Of a stretch of DNA of 64,000 nt, positions 17,661 to 24,682 are shown in pieces. Origin of the DNA: Grimontia kaedaensis. GTDB taxonomy: Bacteria; Pseudomonadota; Gammaproteobacteria; Enterobacterales; Vibrionaceae. A program made the translations under genes and the position numbers. Position 1 is the first letter of the stretch. Each line of letters begins with the position of its first letter. The notes under the pieces are model-generated. The model saw nothing but the letters and a program-made list of their open reading frames with translations, did not search any database and was not told the origin of the DNA. The stretch is from NCBI RefSeq assembly GCF_023746615.1, contig NZ_CP082275.1:2604001-2668000 (forward strand), in the 5' to 3' direction.

Positions 17661-18101
17661 TTACCAGCGCTTTGCTGCGTCCTCATCACTGTCACGCGCT
17701 TCAATCCAACGCTCTTGGTCGGTAAGACGCTCTTTCTTCCAGAATGGCGCTTTGGTTTTCAGGTAGTCCATCACAAACTCACAAGCTTCAAACGCAGCGC
17801 CACGGTGCGCACTGGATACCCCCACAAAAACAATTTGGTCGCCGATATCTAATGCACCTACACGATGGATAACGCGAACATGTGTCAGCGGCCATCTTGA
17901 CTGCGCTTGCTCTACAATCTCAGCCAGAGACTTTTCCGTCATGCCTGGGTAATGCTCTAAGGTCAGACCCGTGACATTGTCGCCAAGATTCATGTCGCGA
18001 ACTTTACCGATAAAGGTCACGATAGCGCCATCGCCAGCATGATCATTCAATCGCTGATATTCTTCTGCGACGGAGAAATCCTGCTCTTGTACCGAGATCA
18101 T
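17661..18101 (-). CDS. moaE: Molybdopterin synthase catalytic subunit MoaE
   Basis: Large subunit of molybdopterin synthase (146 residues). It inserts two dithiolene sulfurs, supplied by thiocarboxylated MoaD, into precursor Z (cPMP). Conserved segments are GAIVTFIGKVRDMN, LEHYPGMTEKSL and VRVIHRVGALDIGD. The active-site lysine region is KTKAPFWKKE. It is the last gene of the moaABCDE operon, 3 bp after moaD. No terminator is obvious; the MITE-like element begins 5 bp beyond the stop. Confidence 0.96.
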   Translation of the reverse strand: MISVQEQDFSVAEEYQRLNDHAGDGAIVTFIGKVRDMNLGDNVTGLTLEHYPGMTEKSLAEIVEQAQSRWPLTHVRVIHRVGALDIGDQIVFVGVSSAHRGAAFEACEFVMDYLKTKAPFWKKERLTDQERWIEARDSDEDAAKRW

Positions 18102-18104
18102 TTA

Positions 18105-18350
18105 TCAGCCTCCGGTCACCGGTGGGAAAAAGGCAACCTCGTCACCTGCTTTCACTGGCGATGACAACTCAGAAATGGTCTGGTTGATTGCTACCAGAAG
18201 CTTACCCTGCTCAAGAGCAAGAGCCCATTTGTCGCCTTTTGCGGCAAGATGCGTGCGGATTTCTTCCGCTGACTGGAATTCACCTTCCAGTGTCAGTGAT
18301 GCCGTACCGACAAGCTCTTTAACTTGCGCAAAAAAGAGTACCTGAATCAT
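18105..18350 (-). CDS. moaD: Molybdopterin synthase sulfur carrier subunit MoaD
   Basis: A ubiquitin-fold sulfur carrier of 81 residues. The invariant C-terminal Gly-Gly (VTGG) is adenylated and thiocarboxylated by MoeB. It begins MIQVLFFAQVKELVGT and has GDEVAFFPPVTGG at the end. The start overlaps the end of moaC by 4 bp (ATGA type), so translation is probably coupled. It functions as a heterotetramer with MoaE. Confidence 0.96.
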   Translation of the reverse strand: MIQVLFFAQVKELVGTASLTLEGEFQSAEEIRTHLAAKGDKWALALEQGKLLVAINQTISELSSPVKAGDEVAFFPPVTGG

Positions 18351-18826
18351 CCTTCCACCTTAAAGTGTCCTGATTTGCCGCCTGTTTTTTCCAGCAGACG
18401 AACCTGACTGATAACCATGTCTTTCTGGACAGCCTTACACATGTCGTAGATTGTCAGTGCTGCCACTGAAGCAGCCGTTAACGCTTCCATCTCCACACCT
18501 GTCTTGCCTGACAGTTTGCAAACTGACTCAATACGCACCTGTAATGTTTCTGGCAACGCTTCCAGCGAAACTTCGACCTTCGATAGCATCAATGGATGAC
18601 ATAGCGGAATCAAATCCCAAGTACGCTTTGCCGCTTGAATACCCGCAATGCGCGCTGTCGCAAAGACATCACCCTTGTGGTGTTTGCCTGAAACAATCAA
18701 CTCCAGTGTTTCGGCGGCCATAGTAACTAATGCTTCCGCGCGTGCTTCACGAACTGTCTCCGCTTTACCGGAAACATCCACCATGTTTGCCTCGCCTGAG
18801 GCGTTAATATGTGTAAAGCCGCTCAT
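18347..18826 (-). CDS. moaC: Cyclic pyranopterin monophosphate synthase MoaC
   Basis: A 159-residue enzyme that, after MoaA, forms cyclic pyranopterin monophosphate in molybdenum-cofactor synthesis. Family motifs are visible as MVDVSGKAETVREARAEA near the N terminus and the active-site region AKRTWDLIPLCHPL. GKTGVEMEALTAASVAALTIYDMCK and GGKSGHF follow near the C terminus. It overlaps moaD and follows moaB by 3 bp. Confidence 0.97.
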   Translation of the reverse strand: MSGFTHINASGEANMVDVSGKAETVREARAEALVTMAAETLELIVSGKHHKGDVFATARIAGIQAAKRTWDLIPLCHPLMLSKVEVSLEALPETLQVRIESVCKLSGKTGVEMEALTAASVAALTIYDMCKAVQKDMVISQVRLLEKTGGKSGHFKVEG

Positions 18827-18829
18827 GTT

Positions 18830-19342
18830 TTATTTACCCAAATGCGGCATGAAGTTACATGGGCGATGGCTAGCATCCAGCTGCTGTTTGACAATGCCAT
18901 TCCAGCCAGTCCGACATGCACCTGTTGAGCCAGGCATTGCAAAGATAACCGTGTGGTTTGCAAAACCTGCAATCGCACGAGACTGAATAGTTGAGGTGCC
19001 AATTTCTTGATAAGAAATTGCGCGGAATAGCTCTCCAAAACCTTCTACCTCTTTGTCAAAAAGCGGTTTCAGGGCCTCTGGCGTGCTGTCACGGGAAGTA
19101 AACCCAGTACCACCAGTAATCAAAACTGCTTGCACGTTTTCATCAGCAATCCACTGCGAAACAATCGCGCGGAGTTGGTATACATCGTCAATCACGATTT
19201 TCTTATCCGCGAGTTGGTGACCCGCTTCTTGCAACGCATCAACCAAAAACTTGCCCGAAGTATCATTTTCTTCCGTGCGAGTATCAGAGACAGTCAGGAC
19301 TGCAATTTTTGCAGGCGAAAATTCAGTAACAGCGTGACCCAT
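18830..19342 (-). CDS. moaB: Molybdenum cofactor biosynthesis protein MoaB
   Basis: A 170-residue MogA/MoaB-fold protein that binds molybdopterin; its exact role beside MogA is debated in E. coli. Motifs are AVLTVSDTRTEENDTSG, LITGGTGFTSRDSTPEAL and the FAMPGSTGACRTGW segment. It sits between moaA (37-bp gap) and moaC (3-bp gap). Length and order match E. coli moaB. Confidence 0.95.
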   Translation of the reverse strand: MGHAVTEFSPAKIAVLTVSDTRTEENDTSGKFLVDALQEAGHQLADKKIVIDDVYQLRAIVSQWIADENVQAVLITGGTGFTSRDSTPEALKPLFDKEVEGFGELFRAISYQEIGTSTIQSRAIAGFANHTVIFAMPGSTGACRTGWNGIVKQQLDASHRPCNFMPHLGK

Positions 19343-19379
19343 GAAATTTGAACCTCAATGATTGATATCTGGAACGGCG

Positions 19380-20366
19380 TTATCCGCCGATAGAAGCCAG
19401 GTGCGGCGTCATACCCGTGTGCCCCTGGTCTAGAAAATGACTTTGCTTTTTATTTGCCAGCGCACCTTGAATGCGTGCGATAAGCGATTCTTCCTGTGAG
19501 TCATCCTGAAGTAAATCGCGAAGCTCAACGCCATAGTCACCGAAAAGGCACATGTGGAGCTTGCCCACTGCAGAAACGCGCAGACGATTGCAGGAATCAC
19601 AGAAATCTTTTTTGTATGGCATGATAAGCCCGATTTCCCCCGCATAATCAGAGTGACAGAACACCTCTGCTGGTCCATCACTTTGGCTTCGCACCTTCAT
19701 GATCCAACCGTTGGCGATCAAATGATTTCGGATAGACACACCCGACAAATGGTGATTTTTAAACAGGGAGTTCATCTCACCCGTTTGCATCAGCTCAATA
19801 AAGCGCAGTTGGATAGGTTTGTCTTTAATCCAGTTAAGGAAAGCGGGCAACTCGCCACTGTTGAGATCTTTCAACAAAACAGCGTTAACTTTGACCTGTT
19901 CATACCCTGCGTCGAAAGCAGCGTCAATACCACGCATCACCTGGTGAAATTTGTTCTCGCCAGTGATCTGGTGAAACATTCTTGGGTCAAGGCTATCCAC
20001 ACTCACGTTAATATTGGTGAGGCCAGCATCACGCCATTGCTGGGCATGTTTCTCGAGACGGTAACCATTTGTGGTCATCGCGACCTTCTCAATACCTTCT
20101 TGCGCCGCAATCATAGCAACAATGTCAGTGAAATCTTTTCGAAGCGTCGGTTCGCCACCGGTGATACGGACTTTAGAAGTACCACAGTCAGCAAATGCAT
20201 CCACCACGCGATGAAGCTCATCCAACGTCAGGAAGCTTGAGTTTTTTTGCGTAGGCTTGTAACCGTCCGGCAAGCAATACGTGCAACGGAAGTTACAGAC
20301 ATCAGTAATAGACAACCTCAAGTAGTAAAACTTGCGGTTGAAGGAATCTTCAAATTGAACAGCCAC
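19380..20366 (-). CDS. moaA: GTP 3',8-cyclase MoaA (radical SAM)
   Basis: Catalyses the first step of molybdenum-cofactor synthesis, cyclising GTP with a radical-SAM mechanism. I choose GTG at 20366 (MAVQFEDSFNRKFYYLR) because GGAAAGG lies seven bases upstream and the length (328) fits E. coli (329). An ATG five codons upstream lacks a ribosome site. The N-terminal [4Fe-4S] motif is CNFRCTYC (C24, C28, C31). The second cluster lies in CDSCNRLRVS with a later Cys in HMCLFG. RITGGEPTLR is the SAM-binding GGEP element. It ends in GG, as the functional family does. A Moco riboswitch precedes it. Confidence 0.96.
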   Translation of the reverse strand: MAVQFEDSFNRKFYYLRLSITDVCNFRCTYCLPDGYKPTQKNSSFLTLDELHRVVDAFADCGTSKVRITGGEPTLRKDFTDIVAMIAAQEGIEKVAMTTNGYRLEKHAQQWRDAGLTNINVSVDSLDPRMFHQITGENKFHQVMRGIDAAFDAGYEQVKVNAVLLKDLNSGELPAFLNWIKDKPIQLRFIELMQTGEMNSLFKNHHLSGVSIRNHLIANGWIMKVRSQSDGPAEVFCHSDYAGEIGLIMPYKKDFCDSCNRLRVSAVGKLHMCLFGDYGVELRDLLQDDSQEESLIARIQGALANKKQSHFLDQGHTGMTPHLASIGG

Positions 20367-20372
20367 GAAACA

Positions 20373-20487
20373 CCTTTCCAAAAACGGGAGACGGCCACAT
20401 TTCTACGACCGCCCTGGTGACTCAGGGTCACGGCCTAACACGCATATTCTGGCGAACTTAGCGGGATAGGCTTCGGAGTTACCTGCG
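20373..20487 (-). ncRNA. Moco riboswitch (molybdenum-cofactor RNA motif) upstream of moaA
   Basis: The moaA leader shares with the E. coli moaA Moco motif, in the same order, GGCCGTGAC (minus strand of 20427-20435), CACCAGGGCG (20410-20419), a CTCCCGT element (20384-20390) and GGAAAGGTG just before the start. The last element covers the ribosome site, so Moco binding could block translation. The assignment rests on recalled motif similarity and position; boundaries are approximate. Confidence 0.8.
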
Positions 20488-20520
20488 TCCGGTATTGTCA
20501 CTTGTGACAATAGGACCGGA
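20488..20520. promoter_or_regulatory. Palindrome upstream of the Moco riboswitch
   Basis: Perfect arms TATTGTCAC / GTGACAATA (20493-20501, 20504-20512) around TT, extended by TCCGG (20488) and CCGGA (20516). It may be an operator for a dimeric regulator of moaA or the first hairpin of the leader RNA. No known regulator consensus fits well. Confidence 0.5.
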
Positions 20521-20802
20521 GCTTTAAGCGTAATCTAGCAAAATTTATCTTTTACTAACAAGAAATGTCCCTCACTTTCGTGCAGATTTGCCAATGCCTT
20601 AACTTTTTACTCACTGTCTCAAAACACGAACAGATCTGTGACGAAACCTTCAAGCACAATTTTCTCACAACCGACGTGTGCAAGTTCTAATTGGACATGG
20701 AAAAGGAATTTTCAACCAATCCGTCGTTTCCGATCCATACTCAAAACTGGCAAAACGTGGTCTCGCATTGCATTTTGAGAGGTTTCAAATCGCAAATTCA
20801 AA
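20521..20802. other. Intergenic DNA between moaA and the Lon-N gene
   Basis: About 280 bp, AT-rich, without a plausible gene. A partial LuxO-like site (TTGCATTTTGAGA) begins at 20768. The full site and a sigma-54 promoter follow downstream. Confidence 0.45.
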
Positions 20803-20815
20803 TTGCATTTTGCAA
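20803..20815. promoter_or_regulatory. Candidate LuxO binding site upstream of the Lon-N gene
   Basis: TTGCATTTTGCAA is a perfect TTGCA-N3-TGCAA palindrome, the same form as the LuxO-type site before Qrr1 in this window. A one-sided match begins at 20768. It ends about 43 bp upstream of a -24/-12 promoter, a workable position for a sigma-54 enhancer site. Confidence 0.65.
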
Positions 20816-20857
20816 CTTCAAAAATGAAATGTCTGCAAAATCAGTCATGTAGTGTCT

Positions 20858-20873
20858 GGGCATTGAATTTGCA
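20858..20873 (+). promoter_or_regulatory. Sigma-54 (-24/-12) promoter for the Lon-N gene
   Basis: GGGCAT (20858-20863) and TTTGCA (20868-20873) place GG and GC exactly 10 bp apart, as sigma-54 promoters require. Predicted transcription would start near 20884, leaving a leader of about 100 bases with a stem GGCGGCT/AGCCGTC before the gene. Confidence 0.68.
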
Positions 20874-20982
20874 CTGTCGATTGTACGACACGGGTATCTA
20901 AGTAGTTCCGATATTTAATACATATAAAAAAAGGCGGCTCAGGGAAGAAGTGCTAAGCCGTCAGCAAAACCGGGAGCTTATG

Positions 20983-21549
20983 ATGACAATTACTTTGCCA
21001 ATCCTATTCAACAATCGTCACATCCTTCCTTCGGGACGTTTGCCATTGCGCGTAACCCCTGGAGAGCAGTTAAACACCGTGAAGTATGCCATGCGAAACG
21101 GTTTGGACCTTGGCGTTTGTATGGATGAAACCAGCCCTATCGGTGCTGGGATTGGAACAAGAGTTAAAATTGAAGACTTCAGTCTGGCGCCGGAAAGCGG
21201 TGCTTTAACTATCACAGTTTGTGGTCACGAAAGCTTTGTGATCGACAGCATTAAGGAAAATGATGTCGGTGTTGTTGAAGCAGTATGCCAGACACTTCCA
21301 GCTTGGCCAGAGCGTGCGGTAAGTAACGATGCTCAACCTTTGGCCGAAAGGCTTCTTATTATGTTCGAGCGTTATCCAGAACTGAGCTCGTTGCACAAAA
21401 AGCCAAACTTCGATGACCTAAGCTGGCTTTGCCAGCGCTGGTTGGAGCTTCTGCCAATTCCGGCGAGTGAGAAACAAGTTCTGATGGCAGCACATACCTG
21501 CAGTGACACTGCCGAGTATTTGCTTAGCTTGATGAAGGAGCCTCACTGA
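20983..21549 (+). CDS. Lon N-terminal (substrate-binding) domain protein
   Basis: A 188-residue cytoplasmic protein resembling the stand-alone LON N-terminal domain family: TLPILFNNRHILPSGRLPLRV, then LGVCMDE, GIGTRVKIEDFS, and a C-terminal helical part. It lacks the AAA+ and protease domains of Lon, so it is not a protease. Stand-alone LonN proteins have no settled function. GGGAG at 20972-20976 favours the second of two adjacent ATGs (20983). The gene stands alone between moaA and the yvcK-like gene, with its own terminator. An apparent LuxO/sigma-54 promoter upstream suggests quorum-sensing control; that is inference. Confidence 0.82.
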   Translation: MTITLPILFNNRHILPSGRLPLRVTPGEQLNTVKYAMRNGLDLGVCMDETSPIGAGIGTRVKIEDFSLAPESGALTITVCGHESFVIDSIKENDVGVVEAVCQTLPAWPERAVSNDAQPLAERLLIMFERYPELSSLHKKPNFDDLSWLCQRWLELLPIPASEKQVLMAAHTCSDTAEYLLSLMKEPH

Positions 21550-21572
21550 TTTCGCCTCAAATTTATCCAACA

Positions 21573-21600
21573 AAGACCAGCGTACGCTGGTCTTTTTTTG
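21573..21600 (+). terminator. Intrinsic terminator after the Lon-N gene
   Basis: Palindrome AAGACCAGCGTACGCTGGTC followed by seven T residues. It lies 24 bp after the stop. Confidence 0.9.
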
Positions 21601-21711
21601 TCCGCTGCGTGATCAAAAACCTAAAATAAAGTGAGAATTTGCGAGAAACCGCATTCTTTTATGACACATGCCTTATGATTGGCAATAGAAATCGAATAAA
21701 AACGAAGCGCG

Positions 21712-22599
21712 ATGAAAGAACCAAAACAAAAAATCGTAGCCATTGGAGGCGGGCATGGTTTGGGACGTGTCCTGTCAGCTTTGCGCGAGCATGGCGATCT
21801 TGTCACAGGTGTTGTGACAACTACTGACAACGGTGGCTCAACAGGCCGTATTCGAGCGTGCCAGGGAGGTATTGCCTGGGGCGACACAAGAAACTGTATT
21901 AATCAGTTGATCACTGAGCCTTCTATCGGTTCGATGATTTTCGAATATCGTTTCAAAGGCAACGGCGAACTTGATGGCCATAACCTTGGCAACTTGATGC
22001 TCACGGCGCTGGATAACTTATCCATTCGCCCTTTGGAAGCAATCAACCTCATCAGGGATATGCTCAAAGTATCAACACATATCGTACCAATGTCTGAGCA
22101 CCCTGCCGATCTTGCTGCCCAAACAACAACCGGTGAAGTGATTGCTGGCGAAACCGACGTGGATGAATTACCCGAGCCTCCTGCGCGTCTGATGCTAGAA
22201 CCTGTAGTGCCTGCGACTAAAGAAGCTGTTATGGCTATTCACGAAGCCAAATTGGTAGTACTAGGCCCTGGAAGCTTTTTGACCAGCGTAATGCCACCGT
22301 TGCTGTTGCCTGAAGTCAACCGGGCACTCAAGCAGACGGACGCAAAAGTCATATTCATACGAAATCTTGGCAAAGAGCATGGTCCTGCCGGGCAAATGTC
22401 GTTGAAAACGATGTTGAACTGGTGCGAACGCTCGATGGGTGGACGTCGGATTGACGTGGTATTGGGGCCGGATATTGACGAAGAACTTGGCGATGATTAC
22501 CAGCAAGTGGTGACAGATTTAGCATCTGCCAACCACCAGTGGCGTCATGATAGGGACAAATTATCCCAGGCGGTCGAGCAGATCTTGCTGACCTGCTAA
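21712..22599 (+). CDS. YvcK/YbhK-family (CofD-like) protein
   Basis: A 295-residue member of the gluconeogenesis-factor family (YvcK of Bacillus, YbhK of E. coli). The Gly-rich start AIGGGHGLGRVLSAL and TTTDNGGSTGRIR bind nucleotide-sugar in Bacillus YvcK. GHNLGNLMLTAL and VVLGPGSFLTSVMPPLL are conserved family blocks. E. coli ybhK is likewise next to moaA. Bacillus YvcK affects cell shape and carbon adaptation; the gammaproteobacterial role is less clear. Its 3' end overlaps the 3' end of luxU by 39 bp on opposite strands. Confidence 0.9.
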   Translation: MKEPKQKIVAIGGGHGLGRVLSALREHGDLVTGVVTTTDNGGSTGRIRACQGGIAWGDTRNCINQLITEPSIGSMIFEYRFKGNGELDGHNLGNLMLTALDNLSIRPLEAINLIRDMLKVSTHIVPMSEHPADLAAQTTTGEVIAGETDVDELPEPPARLMLEPVVPATKEAVMAIHEAKLVVLGPGSFLTSVMPPLLLPEVNRALKQTDAKVIFIRNLGKEHGPAGQMSLKTMLNWCERSMGGRRIDVVLGPDIDEELGDDYQQVVTDLASANHQWRHDRDKLSQAVEQILLTC

Positions 22600-22920
22600 C
22601 GCTTTATATTGCACTGCGGTGCCCTGCAACATCGTCGTCAAACGAGGCAGTTGGTCTTGAACCCATGATTCCTGACCTTGTTTTACACGAGATTCACACT
22701 CACGCGCCAGCTCTGCCAGTTCGTCTGCGCCGAAGCTGGCTGCGCTACTTTTAATTGCATGGCTGATCTCTCGTACTTGCATTGCGCTCGGTGCTTCTGA
22801 AAGTTGATCAGAATATCGGCTTAGTTCGTCACTAAATACCACAAGCAGAGATGACACTGTATCTTCACCTACTTCAACTGCCAGCCGTCGCAACGTCTCA
22901 TGATTCACTGTCGACGCCAT
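22561..22920 (-). CDS. luxU: Phosphorelay protein LuxU
   Basis: A 119-residue histidine phosphotransfer (HPt) protein that carries phosphate from hybrid sensor kinases such as LuxN/LuxQ to LuxO in Vibrio quorum sensing. The phospho-accepting His lies in the block EISHAIKSSAASFGAD, nearly identical to Vibrio LuxU. It lies 3 bp after luxO and is surely co-transcribed. The C-terminal 39 bp are also coding on the other strand (yvcK-like), an unusual convergent overlap. Confidence 0.95.
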   Translation of the reverse strand: MASTVNHETLRRLAVEVGEDTVSSLLVVFSDELSRYSDQLSEAPSAMQVREISHAIKSSAASFGADELAELARECESRVKQGQESWVQDQLPRLTTMLQGTAVQYKALAGQQDLLDRLG

Positions 22921-22923
22921 AAT

Positions 22924-24375
22924 TTAGTTCCTTTTTTCTTGTGATTCTTGCCAACTTTGCAGCTTGCGATAAATAGTTGATGGGCTCACTTCTAACAGGC
23001 CTGCCGCCTGAGGGATGTTTCCATCACATGCATCAATTGCAATTTGTATCGCTCGCTTTTCTACCAACCACAAGGGTTCAATATCGGCTTTCGTCACCGC
23101 CCCTTGATTCAACAACGCTGATGCGACTGACAAATCGTCGTCGCGCGAAGGAGCAATTGCTGTTTGCGTAGTTGCTCTAACGGGAGTAGATGCAATTTTG
23201 ACACCAGAAACTGTATTTAATGGCGGAGGCAGCATTTGTTCTGTGACTTCTCGCGCATTGTGTAGCACAACAATGTTGCGGATCACATTCTGTAATTGCC
23301 TCACATTCCCTGGCCATTCGTAGCTTAACAAGCGGCCAGTAACTTCTGCGTTGAAGGTCCGAAAATCTTTTCCTTCCTCCATAGCAAACATAAGCAGCAG
23401 GGACTGAGCAATCTCGACGACATCCTCACCACGCTCGCGCAGCGGCGGAAGCGTCAAAGGGATGACATGCAGGCGATAGTAAAGATCTTCGCGGAAGTTG
23501 CCTTTCATCACCTCTTCCCAAGGATCACGGTTCGTCGCACAAACAAACCGCACATCGACTTGTTTTACTTTGGAAGACCCCACTTTCTGGAATGTGCCCG
23601 TTTGAATGAATCGCAGGAGTTTAGACTGTAGATCAAGATCCATTTCACAGATTTCATCCAGGAACAGCGTACCTCCATCAGCCATTTCTGCTGCGCCTTC
23701 TCGTTCGGACGCTGCGCCAGTAAAGGCGCCTTTCATGTGGCCAAATAGCTCACTCTCAATAAGATCTTTCGGGATAGCAGCACAGTTAATCGCGACAAAC
23801 GGCTTTTTGGCGCGTGAGCTTGCGGCATGAACTGCTTCCGCACACACTTCTTTACCCGTGCCGCTTTCGCCAGTAATGAACACTGTCGCCTTACTAGGCG
23901 CAGCGGAGTCAATAACACGGTAAACAGCCTGCATTGGCACACTGTGCCCGATGAAGCCGTAATACGCTCCTTCAGGAGACTGGCCACCAATTTTACTTTT
24001 TGGTTTCAGCGCGTTATTGACAGTTACCCGTAACAAATCAGCTTCGCAAGGCTTAATCAGAAAGTCGCTTGCGCCGTAGCGCATTGCTTCCACAGCCGCA
24101 TCAATTGAGCCATGCGCAGTCATGATCACAACGGGAATATCCGGGTGAAGTTCGCGAATTTCAGAAAGCACATCGAAACCGGAAATGTCAGGCAGTCGCA
24201 GATCCAAAAGGACCAACGCAAAATTACCTGAAGAAAAATGGTGAATCGCTTCCTGACCCGTACTTGCTATCTCAACCTCGACATCCAGTGGATTGAGATA
24301 AGACTTGTACAGTGCAGCCACAGAAGCGGTGTCTTCCACCATTAAGATGCGTTTTTTGGCGCCAGAATCTAGCAT
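22924..24375 (-). CDS. luxO: Quorum-sensing response regulator LuxO (sigma-54 activator)
   Basis: An NtrC-type regulator of 483 residues. The receiver domain (about 9-122) has phospho-acceptor D58 in LLDLRLPDISG. The AAA+ sigma-54 interaction domain (about 145-380) carries Walker A GESGTGKE and GAFTGA, which contacts sigma-54. Walker B is GGTLFLDEI. The C-terminal Fis-type helix-turn-helix (about 440-478) contains IPQAAGLLEVSPSTIYRKLQ. In Vibrio, phospho-LuxO with sigma-54 activates qrr small-RNA genes at low cell density. Qrr1 is divergent from it here, as in V. cholerae. The inter-gene LuxO-type site may also autoregulate luxO. Confidence 0.97.
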   Translation of the reverse strand: MLDSGAKKRILMVEDTASVAALYKSYLNPLDVEVEIASTGQEAIHHFSSGNFALVLLDLRLPDISGFDVLSEIRELHPDIPVVIMTAHGSIDAAVEAMRYGASDFLIKPCEADLLRVTVNNALKPKSKIGGQSPEGAYYGFIGHSVPMQAVYRVIDSAAPSKATVFITGESGTGKEVCAEAVHAASSRAKKPFVAINCAAIPKDLIESELFGHMKGAFTGAASEREGAAEMADGGTLFLDEICEMDLDLQSKLLRFIQTGTFQKVGSSKVKQVDVRFVCATNRDPWEEVMKGNFREDLYYRLHVIPLTLPPLRERGEDVVEIAQSLLLMFAMEEGKDFRTFNAEVTGRLLSYEWPGNVRQLQNVIRNIVVLHNAREVTEQMLPPPLNTVSGVKIASTPVRATTQTAIAPSRDDDLSVASALLNQGAVTKADIEPLWLVEKRAIQIAIDACDGNIPQAAGLLEVSPSTIYRKLQSWQESQEKRN

Positions 24376-24481
24376 TGAACCCCCGCCATCGATCCCTCAA
24401 TAAATCAATCTTTTTCTTAGAAAGTCAGTACCAATTATAACGCCGATTTTCGTCAACAAAGGAGAATCGGTGCGTTTTGCA

Positions 24482-24494
24482 TTGCAATTTGCAA
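24482..24494. promoter_or_regulatory. LuxO binding site upstream of qrr1
   Basis: TTGCAATTTGCAA is a perfect TTGCA-N3-TGCAA palindrome, followed by a second half-site TTGCAAATA near 24500. It lies between divergent luxO and qrr1, about 63 bp before the -24 element. Confidence 0.82.
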
Positions 24495-24556
24495 AAGAAA
24501 TTGCAAATAAGGCAGTTCTAATTCTTTGGAATTGCTATGTCGTGCGTTAAAAATGT

Positions 24557-24572
24557 TGGCACACTTAATGCT
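24557..24572 (+). promoter_or_regulatory. Sigma-54 promoter of qrr1
   Basis: TGGCAC (24557-24562) and ATGC (24568-24571), with GG and GC 10 bp apart. The -12 element differs from consensus TTGC by one base. Transcription would start near 24583, exactly where the conserved Qrr 5' end TGACCC begins. Confidence 0.82.
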
Positions 24573-24582
24573 TAATTTAAAG

Positions 24583-24682
24583 TGACCCTTCTGGGTCACC
24601 TAGCCAACTGACGTTGTTTGTGAGCACTTCGTTCACTGAAACAAGACAGCCAACCGACCTTCTTGCGGTTGGCTTTTTTTTT
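24583..24682 (+). ncRNA. qrr1: Quorum regulatory small RNA Qrr1
   Basis: The 5' hairpin TGACCC...GGGTCA leads into the highly conserved Qrr targeting core (CTAGCCAACTGACGTTG, 24600-24616), which base-pairs with luxR/hapR-type and other mRNAs with Hfq. A third stem with GTGA...TCAC follows. The terminator pairs AGCCAACCG (24648) with CGGTTGGCT (24666) and ends in nine T residues. Location between luxO and uvrB is the conserved Vibrio qrr1 position. Its 3' end abuts the uvrB stop. No sequence search was run; identity rests on recalled Qrr1 sequence. Confidence 0.93.

Noticed and set aside
20883..20970. Additional Qrr small RNA downstream of the second LuxO-type promoter
   Set aside because: The conserved Qrr targeting core and terminator are absent; the transcript leads straight into the Lon-N gene.
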